Positions 8,984 to 19,920 of a stretch of DNA of 64,000 nucleotides are shown one piece after another. Position numbers and translations under genes: made by a program. The stretch is from Sphingomonas tagetis (GTDB taxonomy: Bacteria; Pseudomonadota; Alphaproteobacteria; Sphingomonadales; Sphingomonadaceae). Within the stretch, counting starts at the first letter, position 1, and every line of letters begins with the position of its first letter. The stretch lies in the NCBI RefSeq assembly GCF_024211275.1, contig NZ_JAMLDX010000004.1, positions 186,001 to 250,000 on the forward strand, in the 5' to 3' direction. The notes beneath the pieces were generated by a model. It ran no database searches. It was not told the DNA's origin and worked only from the letters and a program-made list of their open reading frames with translations.

Positions 8984-9694
8984 CACGGCCACTAAAATGA
9001 GAGATCCGCTGATTAAGAAGCTATGGGTTGTATAGCAAAAACAGAAACTTAACTGCGAACATGCTAAAGCTGCCGCACAATTTACGCCTGTATGATACAA
9101 TGTACACCGATCCGTCCTGGCTCAATTGTGTGCACGACGTGACGAGGAAAATCTTTGACATGGGCGGGTTTTGTTACAGCTAAAGAAGGGTGTCCACACA
9201 GGGAATATGAACCTTACTGCTGTCCGATGCCGCGAATTGCCGCAAGGCTCTATCGACCCTGCCACACCGGCAGCCCGTGATCATCGGCTCAATCCAAGAA
9301 CAATTCCAGCCATGGCAGGCGCCGCCCATTTTGCTGCGGCGCGGGCGCGCCATGTCCGCCTTTCTGGAAGACAAGTAATTCTGCCGGTACCTTGGCGCCG
9401 CGGGATCGCAGCGATAGGACGTCGCGGCGCAAGTCCCCAATGTGCGAGTGAGGCGATGGTCTTAGCCTCAAGCTCAGATCGGTGGGCAGGGCGGGGCGGG
9501 CGGCTCCTGCGCTGGCGCCGCCATTCGGCTCTGCGAGGCAGCAATCTGCGCTCCGGGCGGATCGTTTTGACCACCGCTTCTGGGACGTCTTTCGGTGCGC
9601 TCACGATACCGCGACATTCGGACCCGTCAGCCCCGCAAGCGAAAGCGGCTTTACGCGCACGTTTAAGGTTGCGCTGAAATACTCCATTTCAAGG
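8984..9694. other. Gene-poor decayed stretch
   Basis: Base use drops to AT-richer DNA around 8990-9180 (runs such as AAAAACAGAAACTTAAC), unlike the coding regions either side. No intact gene is supported. On the - strand, 9289-9414 reads like the tail of an esterase (listed separately). The remainder holds only open frames with no recognisable protein. Confidence 0.6.
9289..9414 (-). pseudogene. Tail of an alpha/beta-hydrolase (esterase) gene
   Basis: The frame reads SLRSRGAKVPAELLVFQKGG and then H-G, continuing to RLPWLELFLD and a stop. This is the usual end of BD-FAE/acetyl-xylan-esterase-like hydrolases, where the His of GGHG is catalytic. Nothing upstream in any frame restores the nucleophile elbow. 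It is a 3' fragment and not the missing part of the frameshifted esterase at 12160-13088, which keeps its own GGHGFG. Confidence 0.45.
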
Positions 9695-10600
9695 ATGGGC
9701 AGCTGGTGAACCAGCTTGAGGACGAGAACCGCAAGCTTAAGCAAGTGGTCGCGGATCTGAGCCGAGATAGGCATATCTCGCAGGATGTGCTGACAAAAAA
9801 ATCTGGCGCCCGACGGCGGCGCGGGATCGCCGCGCACGCCCAGACGTCACACGGTGTCAGCAATCTGCGCGGCTGTTTGGCGCTCGGCACCGATGGCTCG
9901 TCGGTGCGCTTCTTGTCGCACAAGGCGCTGCGGCTGTGTATCCGGGATCTGGCGGCAAGTGGATGCGCTACGGCTAGTTCCGTCTCTACACACTGTTGCA
10001 CCGGGAAGGCTGGCATGTGATCCATATGTGTGTCTACCGGCTCTACCGTAAGGATAGATTGAGCCTTCGGCTCAGGCGCCCTCGCCGCAGCGTCACCGCT
10101 ACTGACCGCGAACGTCAGCCGGCGGCGACGGCCCGAACGAGTGTGGTCGATGGATTTCGTGCCCGACGCGCTGTCTGATGGGCGAAGCTTGCGGGTGGTG
10201 AAGGTTGTCGATGCGTTCACACGCGAAGCGCTTCCGGTCGACGTCGATCGGGGGATCAAGGGTGAGCAGATGGTCGCGGGGGCGGTACGGATCGCATCGT
10301 AACGCGGCGCGGCGCGGACGATCCGCGTAGATAACGGGCCGGAGTCATCTCGGAGGCGCCCAGCCGCCGGGCATACGAGGACGGTGTCACATGCGACTTT
10401 TCGCGGCCGGGCAAGTCGAGCGACAATGCATTCATGGGATCGTTCAATGGCAGGCTCGGGGAAGAGTGCCTTTACGCGCACTGGTTCCCGTCGCTGCCGA
10501 CGCTCAGCCAAAATTGATGTCTGGCGGCAAGAATTATGATGAGAGCCATACTCATACGGCTCTCGGCTGGCTGACGTTAGCTGGATATACTGCATCCGCC
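9695..10600 (+). mobile_element. Degenerate IS3-family insertion sequence (orfA end + orfB)
   Basis: Translation in shifting frames gives the OrfA C-terminus (QLEDENRKLKQVVADLS, then QDVLTKKS), then OrfB pieces: GWHV..CVYRLYRKDRLSLRLRRP, SMDFVPDALSDGRSLRVVKV, IRVDNGPES, FNGRLGEECLYAHWF and TALGWLTLAGY. This order is that of an IS407-like IS3 transposase. Several frameshifts and stops break it. Of the DDE triad, the two Asp remain (SMDF, VDNG), but the Glu expected before SFNG reads Gly. The element is dead; terminal inverted repeats were not identified. Confidence 0.8.
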
Positions 10601-10640
10601 GGTATTGATGCCGGCGCTTGCAGACCGAAAACTCGCATCA

Positions 10641-10762
10641 TACCTTGACGAAAAACCGTTGACCTCAGAGATGTGCCGCAAGCATTGCATTTATAGCAGG
10701 ACGTACTACGCGTGGAAGGCATGTATGGCGGTTGGAGGTATGGGAAGTGAAAAGCGCATGCC
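10641..10762 (+). mobile_element. IS3-family orfA 5' fragment
   Basis: The frame KLASYLDEKPLTSEMCRKHC followed by YYAWKA and GGMGSEKRM matches the N-terminal helix-turn-helix region of IS3 OrfA (typically CRKHGIS..TFYKWKAKYGGM..). It stops resembling OrfA after 10762. It lies downstream of the orfA-end/orfB remnant but encodes the opposite end of OrfA, so it comes from a second, separately truncated copy or from a rearrangement. Confidence 0.65.
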
Positions 10763-10873
10763 TTCTTCCCTTAGTACAGCCGAGCCGCTTTCGACTCCAG
10801 TCCGCCTCGACCGACAGCGAACCGCTATACTGGCAAAAGCAGCATCGTCTGTTGCTACCCTTAATGGCAGGCC

Positions 10874-12159
<1,286 letters not shown>

Positions 12160-12163
<4 letters not shown>

Positions 12164-13088
12164 TTTTGGTCCTTTCGCGAAGCGAAGCCTTGCATGGCAA
12201 GCCAGTTGCTGAATTGCCCGATCATGCCCATTGTCGTCGTACCCGGCTCGCCGGTGCCGAAGCCGTGGCCGCCGCGGCTGTACGCGTGAAGCTCCACGTC
12301 GCGCCTGGCCTTGCGCCATTGCTCGACCAGCGGGAACGCCACGGGTGGGAAGAATTCGTCGTCGAAGGTGATCGCATCGAACATCGGCGGCGCATCCGCC
12401 GGGACTTCGACGGCCGCCTGCGGGTCGTAGATATAGCCGATAAAGGCGGGTCGCTCGCCCGGCTTGGCGGTGAGCGTCGAGTTCAGGACCGTCATCGCGC
12501 CGGCCGAAAAGCCGATCGTGCCGACGCGGGCCGTATCGACGCCCCATTTGCCGGCATTCGCGCGGACCAGCTTGAGCGCGGCCACGCCGTCCTCCCGCTG
12601 GGCGGGATAGCGATCCTCGGCGTGCTGCCATCCGGCGACCGCGTGGCGGCGAGGCGGCTTCGGATAAAGGCTCGCGCCTCGCGCTCGTCGAGCGGCGTCG
12701 GGTTAAGCCAGTAGCGCAGGATAAAGGCAGTGTAGCCGCGATCGGCGAGCGCCTGGGCGACCTTGAGTCCCTCATGCTCCCAGGCGAGCATCATGAACGC
12801 GCCGCCCGGGGCCACGATCACCGCCGTGCCGTTAGCCTTGCCCGGAGCAGGGCGCACAGGCGTGATGGTGGGATAGCTGACATTGCGTACGCCTTTGCCG
12901 AGCGGGCCGAAATTGGCCCAGATCTCGGTCAACCGGCTGCCGGGATTGGCGCTGCCGTACAGCGGCAGCGTCCCGGTTTCCTGGGGTGCAGGGGCGGCGA
13001 CGGGCAACGGTCGATCCACCGTCTGCGCCACCGTAGGCGCGACGGCGCAGCCTGTCAGCAGCGCCGCCAGCGTCAGATGTCCAGCCAT
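12160..13088 (-). pseudogene. Lipoprotein alpha/beta-hydrolase (esterase) with a frameshift
   Basis: The ATG at 13088 opens a lipoprotein signal with L-T-G-C. The first frame runs through AVIVAPGGAF (oxyanion region) and ILRYWLNPTPLDEREARAF. Homology then jumps to another frame (EDRYPAQREDGVAALKLVRA), which carries the nucleophile elbow GFSAGA and the catalytic GGHGFG to the stop at 12160. The shift lies between about 12625 and 12665 and fits a single-base indel. All catalytic parts survive, so the lesion is recent or a sequencing error. By position it would deacylate rhamnose-containing substrates; that is inference. Confidence 0.8.
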
Positions 13089-13107
13089 TCCCACACCCTC
13101 TCCTGGA

Positions 13108-15219
13108 TCAGCGGGTAAACGCCTGCGCGTTGCCCGCATCGACATTGATCATGTTGCCGGTCGATTTTGCCGACATGTCCGATGCGAAGAAATAGACCGC
13201 CTCCGCGATGTCCAGCGGTAGCACGTCGCGCTTGAGCATCGAGCGCTGGCGGTAATGTTCTTCGAGTTCCTTGCCCGAATCGATGCCGTGCGCTCCGGCG
13301 CGCTCCTTGCGCCAGTCGCCGTCCCAGATCTTCGAACCCTGGATCACCGCATCGGGATTGACCACGTTCACGCGGATTCCGGAGCCGGCGCCCTCCAGCG
13401 CCAGACAGCGGGCGAGATGGTTCGCTGCCGCCTTGGCCGAGGCATAGGCCGACGCGTTGGTCGCCGCGGCGACGCCGTTCTTCGACCCGATGAACACGAT
13501 CGAGCTGCCGCCCTGCGCCTTCATCCGCTTCATCAGCGGCCATGCGGCACGCGCCGTCAGGAAATAGCCCTTGGCAAGCACGTCGTAATTCCTGTCCCAC
13601 AACGCGATCGTGGTGTCCTCGATCGCCGCGGAGGAGGCGATACCGGCATTCGCGACCAGGATATCGAGTCCGCCGAACTCGCACGCACAGTCGTCGAATG
13701 CGGCCTGCACCTGCGCTTCGTCAGTCACGTCGCACACGCTGCCGCGCACCACGTCCTTGCCGAACTGCTTGGCGAAGCCGGCCCGCACCTGCTCCATCGC
13801 GCCGGCATCGCGATCGGCCAGCATGACGCAAGCGCCGTCGGCCAGCAGCCGCGCCGCCGTCGCCGCGCCGATCCCGCCGGCACCGCCGGTGACCAGCGCG
13901 ATCTTGCCGACCAGCGGCTTTGGCTTGGGCATGCGCTGAAGCTTGGCTTCCTCGAGCAGCCAGTATTCGATGTCGAACGCTTCCTGCTCGTCGAGCGCGC
14001 TATAGTCGCCGATCGCCTCTGCACCGCGCATCACATTGATGGCATTGCCGTAGAATTCGCCCGCAAGCCGCGCGGTCGTCTTGTCGGTGGCGAAGGTGAT
14101 GCGGCCGACGCCCGGCACCAGCACCACGACCGGATTGGAATCGCGCATCGCCGGCGAGTTGCCGCGCTTGCAGCGGTCATAATAGGCCGCATACATGTCG
14201 CGATAGCTCGACAGCTTTTCGGCCAGATAGGCGTCGTCCTGAAGGCGCGCCGGATCGAGCGTCAGCGGCGCGATCTTGGTGCGCAGGAAGTGATCCGGGC
14301 ATGAGGTGCCAAGGTCGGCCAGCCGCTGGAAATCGTCCGAGCCGACGAACTCGAGCGCTTCGGCGTCGTCGGAGAAATGGCCGAGCTTGGTGCGCGCGCC
14401 GGTCATGAACCCGCGCAGGCGAGGCATCAGGTCGGCGGCGATTGCCGCGCGATCGGGGTTGGGCGCCACGGCCTGGCCACCAAATGCCGGCTTGCCCGCC
14501 AGCCTGTCGTTGAGATAGGTCGCGGCGTCGGCGATCAGCTGAACGGTGTGCTCGTAACAGGCCTTGGCCGTATCGGCCCAGCAGATGATGCCATGGCCGG
14601 CAAGCATGACGCCCTCGAGCCCCGGATTGGCCTTCACATAATCGCGCAGCTGCACGCCGAGCGTGTAGCCGGGCCGCTTCCACGGCAGCCAGCCGATCTT
14701 ACCACCCCAGATCTCCCGCGTTGCGGCTTCGCCGCCCGACGAGGCCGCCAGCGCGATGATCGCATCGGGATGAACGTGATCGACATGCGCGAACGGCAGC
14801 AAGCTGTGCAGCGGCGTATCGATCGATGCCGCGCGTGGATTGAGGTTGAAGGTGCAGTGCGGCAGATAGCCGACCATCTTGTCGTCATCGTCCGGACCGC
14901 CATAATGCGCTTCCAGGCCGAGCAGCTTGGCCTGATACAGCGTCGAGAAGCCATCGAGCTTCATCGACCCGATGTCGCCGCCCGATCCCTTGACCCACAG
15001 TACTTCGGTCTGCTCGCCGGTCAGCGGGTCGGTCTCCACAATCTTGGCCGACGTGTTCCCGCCGCCGAAGTTGGTGACCGTGAGATCGGAACCGAGCAGA
15101 TTGGAGCGATAGAGCAGCAACTCTTCGGGCCGCATCGCCGCCGCGGCGGCATCGTCCCAGCGGCTGACCGGAACCGCGAACAAGGTCGCAACGGCGGAAA
15201 TCGAAGTCTGGACGTTCAT
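13108..15219 (-). CDS. rhaD: Bifunctional rhamnulose-1-P aldolase / lactaldehyde dehydrogenase
   Basis: A 703-residue fusion from the ATG at 15219 (AAGGGA ahead). The N-terminal class II aldolase domain (about 30-300) shows GGGNTSAK and MLAGHGIICWAD. The C-terminal SDR domain (about 430-703) shows VTGGAGGIGAATAARLL, NAGIASS and YASAKAAANHLAR. In the Rhizobium-type pathway this fused enzyme splits L-rhamnulose-1-phosphate to dihydroxyacetone phosphate and L-lactaldehyde, and the SDR half oxidises lactaldehyde. It is the first gene of the leftward rha operon, divergent from the kinase across a dyad-containing promoter region. Confidence 0.93.
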   Translation of the reverse strand: MNVQTSISAVATLFAVPVSRWDDAAAAAMRPEELLLYRSNLLGSDLTVTNFGGGNTSAKIVETDPLTGEQTEVLWVKGSGGDIGSMKLDGFSTLYQAKLLGLEAHYGGPDDDDKMVGYLPHCTFNLNPRAASIDTPLHSLLPFAHVDHVHPDAIIALAASSGGEAATREIWGGKIGWLPWKRPGYTLGVQLRDYVKANPGLEGVMLAGHGIICWADTAKACYEHTVQLIADAATYLNDRLAGKPAFGGQAVAPNPDRAAIAADLMPRLRGFMTGARTKLGHFSDDAEALEFVGSDDFQRLADLGTSCPDHFLRTKIAPLTLDPARLQDDAYLAEKLSSYRDMYAAYYDRCKRGNSPAMRDSNPVVVLVPGVGRITFATDKTTARLAGEFYGNAINVMRGAEAIGDYSALDEQEAFDIEYWLLEEAKLQRMPKPKPLVGKIALVTGGAGGIGAATAARLLADGACVMLADRDAGAMEQVRAGFAKQFGKDVVRGSVCDVTDEAQVQAAFDDCACEFGGLDILVANAGIASSAAIEDTTIALWDRNYDVLAKGYFLTARAAWPLMKRMKAQGGSSIVFIGSKNGVAAATNASAYASAKAAANHLARCLALEGAGSGIRVNVVNPDAVIQGSKIWDGDWRKERAGAHGIDSGKELEEHYRQRSMLKRDVLPLDIAEAVYFFASDMSAKSTGNMINVDAGNAQAFTR

Positions 15220-15287
15220 GGCATCCCTTACGAATGATGGTCGGATCAAAACTGGACGAGTTGCGGCGTGACTAGCATTGCTACTGG

Positions 15288-15319
15288 AAATGATCAATAA
15301 CGATTGCTAATGATCATTT
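15288..15319. promoter_or_regulatory. Dyad operator between rhaD and rhamnulose kinase
   Basis: AAATGATCA (15288-15296) and TGATCATTT (15311-15319) form a perfect nine-base inverted repeat, 14 bp apart, in the 101-bp divergent promoter region. A direct repeat ATTGCTA also occurs at 15277 and 15304. It is a good candidate site for the DeoR-type regulator encoded at 19095-19880, since DeoR-type RhaR controls this pathway in rhizobia. Confidence 0.55.
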
Positions 15320-15320
15320 G

Positions 15321-16742
15321 ATGACAGGTTTTGGGGGAAGGTCGTTGGACGGCGTCTATATCGTGGTCGATCTTGGCAAGACGCTCAGCAAGGTGAGCCT
15401 CTGGACGCGCGACGGACGGATGGTCGAACGCCTGGTGCGGGCGACGACGGTGCAGGAAGAGCGCGGCATTCGCCGCCTCGATTCGTCGGGCATCGCGCAA
15501 TGGCTGGTCGAGTCGCTGGCGCGTTTCGCGGCGCATCCGGTCGAAGCAATCATTCCGGTCGGGCATGGCGCCGGAGTCTGCGCATTCGTCGATGGCGCGC
15601 TCGCCTTCCCGCCGCTCGATTACGAGCAGCCGGTGCCGGATGCGGTCATGACCGCCTACCGCCGCGAACGCGACCCGTTCGCCATTGCCGGCTCTCCGGC
15701 GCTCCCCGACGGTCTCAATATCGGTTCCCAGCTCTACTGGCTCGAATCGCTTTATCCGGACGAGATGGCGCGTGCGACGTTGCTGCCCTGGGTACAATAT
15801 TGGGCGTGGTTCCTCAGCGGGACCGCAGTCAGCGAAGTGACCAGCCTGGGGTGTCATAGCGATCTGTGGGATCCGGCGAACGCGCGGTTCGCGCCGATGG
15901 CGGAACGGCTGGGATGGGCGAAACGCTTCGCCCCGCTGATCGGTGCCGGTGACGAAGTCGGCACGCTGCGTCTCGACCTTGCCGCGCGCACCGGCCTGTC
16001 GCCGGACGTCCGCATCCTGGCCGGTCTGCACGATTCGAACGCGGCGCTGCTGGCGGCGCGCGGCTTTGCGGAAATTGCCCGCAATGAAGCGACGGTCCTG
16101 TCGACCGGAACCTGGTTTGTCGCGATGCGCCTGCCGGCGCAGCCGGTCGATGTTGCGGCGCTGCCGGAAGCGCGCGATTGCCTCGTCAACGTCGATGCCT
16201 ATGGCAAGCCGGTGCCGTCGGCGCGGTTCATGGGTGGCCGCGAGATCGAGGCGCTGATCGAACTTGATACACGGCGCGTCGATATCGAACCCGACCAGCC
16301 GGCATTGCTGGCCGCCGTCGATGGCGTGATCGCTAGTTCGACGATGATCCTGCCGACCCTGGCACCCGGCTTCGGTCCGTTCGCGTCGGGATCATTTCAA
16401 TGGGTCAACCGACCGGACGGCTGGTATGCGCGCCGCGCCGCCGCGTGCCTCTATGCGGCGCTGGTCGCCGATGTCTCGCTCGAACTGATCGGGGCGCAGG
16501 AGCGAATTCTGGTCGAAGGGCGATTCGCCGAGGCGGAAGTGTTCGTGCGTGCGCTCGCCGCGCTGCGCCCGGACACGCGGGTGTTCACCGCCAATGCGCA
16601 CAACGACGTTTCGTTCGGGGCATTGCGGCTGATCGATCCGGCGCTGCGGCCCCAGGGAACGCTGTCCGCCGTCGTGCCGCTCGAGGCCGACCTCCACCGC
16701 TATCGCAGCGACTGGTTGGCACAGATGGCGGTGCCAGCGTGA
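15321..16742 (+). CDS. rhaK: FGGY-family kinase, probable L-rhamnulose kinase (RhaK)
   Basis: Sugar kinase of about 473 residues with actin-like ATPase folds: [16 protein letters not shown] (phosphate-1), [15 protein letters not shown] and [12 protein letters not shown] in the middle, and a C-terminal [20 protein letters not shown] segment. The ATG at 15321 has a weak ribosome site. The TTG at 15345, after GGGGGAAGG, is an alternative start and would move the first strand closer to the N-terminus. Placed between rhaD and lldD, it should phosphorylate rhamnulose. Its stop overlaps the GTG of lldD. Confidence 0.88.
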   Translation: MTGFGGRSLDGVYIVVDLGKTLSKVSLWTRDGRMVERLVRATTVQEERGIRRLDSSGIAQWLVESLARFAAHPVEAIIPVGHGAGVCAFVDGALAFPPLDYEQPVPDAVMTAYRRERDPFAIAGSPALPDGLNIGSQLYWLESLYPDEMARATLLPWVQYWAWFLSGTAVSEVTSLGCHSDLWDPANARFAPMAERLGWAKRFAPLIGAGDEVGTLRLDLAARTGLSPDVRILAGLHDSNAALLAARGFAEIARNEATVLSTGTWFVAMRLPAQPVDVAALPEARDCLVNVDAYGKPVPSARFMGGREIEALIELDTRRVDIEPDQPALLAAVDGVIASSTMILPTLAPGFGPFASGSFQWVNRPDGWYARRAAACLYAALVADVSLELIGAQERILVEGRFAEAEVFVRALAALRPDTRVFTANAHNDVSFGALRLIDPALRPQGTLSAVVPLEADLHRYRSDWLAQMAVPA

Positions 16743-17884
16743 TCGCCGCCAGCGTCACCGACTATCGTGAACTGGCGCGCCGGCGGCTGCCGCGCTTCCT
16801 GTTCGACTATATCGACGGCGGTTCCTATGCCGAAGTCACGTTGCGGCGGAACATCGCCGATCTCGAACAGGTGGCGTTGCGGCAGCGCGTTTTGAACGAT
16901 GTCGCCAGGCTAGATCTGTCGACCGAATTGTTCGGCCAGCGCATGGCATTGCCGGTGGCGCTGGCCCCGATCGGTCTGGCCGGCATGAACGCGCGGCGCG
17001 GCGAAACGCAGGCGGTTCGCGCGGCGAACGCAGCGAATATCCCGTTCACGCTTTCGACCGTATCGGCATGCGCCCTGGATGAGGTCGCGCGCGCTGCCAC
17101 CGCGCCGTTCTGGTTCCAGCTCTACATGATCCGCGATCGCGGGCTCATGCGCGAGCTGCTGGCGGAAGCGGCGCAGGCCGGCTGTTCCGCGCTGGTGTTC
17201 ACGGTGGACATGCCGGTGCCGGGCACTCGGTATCGCGACTATCATTCGGGGCTGGCCGGCGCGCCGGGCATCGCCGGTGCGATGCGCCGCGCGTGGCAGG
17301 GTGCGATGAAGCCGCACTGGGCGTGGGATGTCGGCGTGCGTGGACGGCCGCATGCGCTGGGCAATGTCACCCGCGTGCTTCTGGGGCGCACCGGGATCGA
17401 GGATTTCTTCGCGTGGATGCGCAACAATTTCGATCCCTCGATCCAGTGGCGCGACCTCGACTTCATTCGCAGCGAGTGGCGCGGGCCGCTGATCATCAAG
17501 GGTGTGCTCGATCCGGTCGACGCCAGCCGCGCGGCCGACCTCGGCGCCGATGGCATCGTCGTCTCCAATCATGGCGGCCGGCAGCTGGACGGCGTCTTGT
17601 CGACTGCGCGCGCCTTGCCGCCGATCGCCGATGCGGTGGGCGGACGACTGACCGTGCTGGCCGATGGCGGGATCCGGTCGGGGCTGGACGTGGTGCGCAT
17701 GCTGGCGCTGGGTGCCGACGGCGTGCTGCTCGGCCGTGCCTGGGCCTATGCGCTGGCGGCGCGTGGCGAGGCCGGAGTCACGCACATGCTCAAGCTGATC
17801 GAAGCGGAGATGCGGGTGGCGATGTCGCTGACCGGAACCACCTCGATCAAGGACATCAATTCGACGATTCTGGCACAAACATAA
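16739..17884 (+). CDS. lldD: L-lactate dehydrogenase, FMN alpha-hydroxy-acid oxidase family
   Basis: Membrane-associated FMN enzyme oxidising L-lactate to pyruvate, 381 residues from the GTG at 16739 (GTGA overlap with the kinase). Family marks are [17 protein letters not shown], the [10 protein letters not shown] strand, [18 protein letters not shown] (catalytic Lys), [10 protein letters not shown] (catalytic His and Arg) and [21 protein letters not shown]. It completes the route rhamnose - rhamnulose - rhamnulose-1-P - lactaldehyde - lactate - pyruvate in one locus. Confidence 0.93.
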   Translation: MIAASVTDYRELARRRLPRFLFDYIDGGSYAEVTLRRNIADLEQVALRQRVLNDVARLDLSTELFGQRMALPVALAPIGLAGMNARRGETQAVRAANAANIPFTLSTVSACALDEVARAATAPFWFQLYMIRDRGLMRELLAEAAQAGCSALVFTVDMPVPGTRYRDYHSGLAGAPGIAGAMRRAWQGAMKPHWAWDVGVRGRPHALGNVTRVLLGRTGIEDFFAWMRNNFDPSIQWRDLDFIRSEWRGPLIIKGVLDPVDASRAADLGADGIVVSNHGGRQLDGVLSTARALPPIADAVGGRLTVLADGGIRSGLDVVRMLALGADGVLLGRAWAYALAARGEAGVTHMLKLIEAEMRVAMSLTGTTSIKDINSTILAQT

Positions 17885-17899
17885 GGATAGGGCGACGGT

Positions 17900-18976
17900 A
17901 TGACAGGCGGCAATCCGGCGCTGGGCGTCGTGTTTCACTGGATCGGGGGGTTCTGCTCGGCCAGCTTCTATGTTCCGTACAAGCGCATCAAGCTGTGGTC
18001 GTGGGAGATCTTCTGGCTGACCGGCGGCATCTTCTCGTGGCTGATCGCGCCGTGGATCTTTGCGTCGCTAAATACCAACAACCTGCTCGGCGTACTGGCG
18101 GCGACGCCTGGCGACACGCTGTTCTGGTGCTGGTTCTGGGGGGCGATGTGGGGCTTTGGCGGGCTGACCTTCGGGTTGACCATGCGCTATCTCGGCCTCT
18201 CGCTCGGCATGGCCGTGGCGCTGGGCCTCACCACTGTCATCGGCACACTCGGGCCGCCGATCTTTCGCGGCACGATCGGCGAAATCGCCTCGACCGGCAG
18301 CGGTCAGATCACCTTGCTCGGCATCGTCATCACGCTGATCGGGATCGTCGTGGTCGCGCGCGCAGGCAGCGCCAAGGAGGCCGATCTGGCAGGCGGGAAA
18401 TCGGAGGGGGTCGCAGAGTTCAATCTGCGCAAGGGCCTGCTCATCGCGATCTTTTCGGGTGTGATGTCCGGTTGCTTTGCCTGGGGGCTCGACGCGGGGC
18501 AGCCGATCCGCGACCTGACCCTCGCGGCCGGGACCGGTGTGCTGAGCCAGGGCCTGCCGGTCCTGTGCGTGGTGCTGCTGGGTGGCCTCACCACCAATCT
18601 GATCTGGTGCACCTATCTGATCGTCCGCAATCGCAGCGCGGGCGAATTCGTCGGCCGCGTGCGGGGCGACGCGGCGGACCATCCCCGCGCGCCGCTGCTC
18701 GTCAACTATCTGCTCGCCGCGCTGGGCGGAACCCTGTGGTACTGCCAGTTCTTCTTCTACACGATGGGCGAGAGCCAGATGGGACGTTTCGGCTTTTCGT
18801 CCTGGACGCTGCATATGGCGAGCATCATCCTGTTCTCCACGCTGTGGGGCTTCGCGCTCAAGGAGTGGAAGGACGCAAGCGGTCGCACCCGGTGGCTGGT
18901 CTGTAGCGGGATCACGATGCTGGTCGGCGCCACGGTGGTGATCGGCGTGGGCAACATGCTGGCGGCAGGATCCTGA
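17900..18976 (+). CDS. rhaT: L-rhamnose/H+ symporter RhaT
   Basis: Inner-membrane transporter of 358 residues, with about ten hydrophobic segments and no signal peptide. The N-terminal block NPALGVVFHWIGGFCSASFYVPYKRIKLWSWE and the WGFGGLTFGLTMRYLGLSLGMA segment are characteristic of RhaT. The repeat-half start RKGLLIAIFSGVMSGCFAWG marks the second half of the fold. It lies 15 bp after lldD in the same operon. Residues quoted are from separate conserved blocks. Confidence 0.94.
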   Translation: MTGGNPALGVVFHWIGGFCSASFYVPYKRIKLWSWEIFWLTGGIFSWLIAPWIFASLNTNNLLGVLAATPGDTLFWCWFWGAMWGFGGLTFGLTMRYLGLSLGMAVALGLTTVIGTLGPPIFRGTIGEIASTGSGQITLLGIVITLIGIVVVARAGSAKEADLAGGKSEGVAEFNLRKGLLIAIFSGVMSGCFAWGLDAGQPIRDLTLAAGTGVLSQGLPVLCVVLLGGLTTNLIWCTYLIVRNRSAGEFVGRVRGDAADHPRAPLLVNYLLAALGGTLWYCQFFFYTMGESQMGRFGFSSWTLHMASIILFSTLWGFALKEWKDASGRTRWLVCSGITMLVGATVVIGVGNMLAAGS

Positions 18977-18994
18977 CCGGGACGCAGTCGCTGG

Positions 18995-19028
18995 CCCGCC
19001 CGGATGCGACCCGTTGCGTTCGGGCGGG
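18995..19028 (+). terminator. GC-rich hairpin after rhaT
   Basis: CCCGCCCG (18995-19002) pairs with CGGGCGGG (19021-19028), with further partial pairing of GATGCGA and TGCGTTC inside. There is no T-run afterwards, so it is a weak or factor-dependent terminator, or a transcript-stabilising end, ahead of the DeoR gene. Confidence 0.4.
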
Positions 19029-19094
19029 GGCTCTGGAAGACGGATGGGCGATGGCGCTTCCCATCTCTGGCGCCGATCTAATTGAGGAAACGCG

Positions 19095-19880
19095 ATGCAT
19101 TCGTCCGAGCGCGAGCGATTGATCCTGGACAGCGTCGCGGACGCAGGCTTTGTCGCCTACCGGCAGTTGGAGGAACGGCTGAACGCATCGCCGGCCACGA
19201 TCCGGCGCGACCTTGCCCGGCTCGAGCGGCTGGGACGGCTGGAACGGGTGCATGGCGGTGCGCGCAGCGTGGTCATCGCGCCGACGATCTCGGGCCCGCT
19301 TCACCTTGCCGGTACGCCGTTCGACGAAGCGCTGCAGCAGCACCTGCCGCAGAAGCGCGCGATCGGCCGCGCTGCCGCTGGGCTGTGCCGGCGCGGCGAA
19401 GGGGTGATGATCGATGGCGGCACCACGACCTTTCAGATGTGCGCGCACCTCGACGGGCTTGAGCTGCAGGTGCTCACCAGCTCGCTGAACATCGTCAATG
19501 CCTTGCTGCCGCAAGCGGCGACCCGGCTGCTCGTGCCCTCCGGCGCGCTGTTCCGCGAACAGAACATCATCCTTGCCCCGGCTGGCGAGGAAAGCATGCC
19601 GCGGTTCCATGCGCCCAAGCTGTTCATGGGGGCGGCGGCGGTTGGTGCGCAGGGCATCATGCAGGCGGATATCATCCTGGTCGCGAACGAGCGACGGTTC
19701 GTCGATCGCGCCGAAGAGGTCATCATCCTGGTTGACAGCTCGAAATTCATCGCCTCTTCGGGCGCGGTGGTCTGCGGTCTGGAGGAGATCGATACGCTGA
19801 TCACCGATTCCGGGATCGCCGATGCACAAGCGGCGATGGTCGAACGCGCCGGGGTCAAGCTGGTGGTGGTCGATCCCTGA
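19095..19880 (+). CDS. DeoR/GlpR-family regulator, probable rhamnose repressor
   Basis: Sugar-phosphate-responsive repressor of 261 residues. The N-terminal DeoR helix-turn-helix is ERERLILDSVADAG...YRQLEERLNASPATIRRDLARLE (about 2-50). The C-terminal DeoRC sensor domain has the marks MIDGGTTTFQM, LTSSLNIVNAL and VDSSKF. The ribosome site GAGGAA precedes the ATG. The rhaT-proximal position and the dyad at 15288-15319 make the rha genes its likely targets. Confidence 0.88.
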   Translation: MHSSERERLILDSVADAGFVAYRQLEERLNASPATIRRDLARLERLGRLERVHGGARSVVIAPTISGPLHLAGTPFDEALQQHLPQKRAIGRAAAGLCRRGEGVMIDGGTTTFQMCAHLDGLELQVLTSSLNIVNALLPQAATRLLVPSGALFREQNIILAPAGEESMPRFHAPKLFMGAAAVGAQGIMQADIILVANERRFVDRAEEVIILVDSSKFIASSGAVVCGLEEIDTLITDSGIADAQAAMVERAGVKLVVVDP

Positions 19881-19920
19881 AACTTGCCGGCGGGGTCGAA
19901 GGCGCCGGGGCGCCCCGGAC

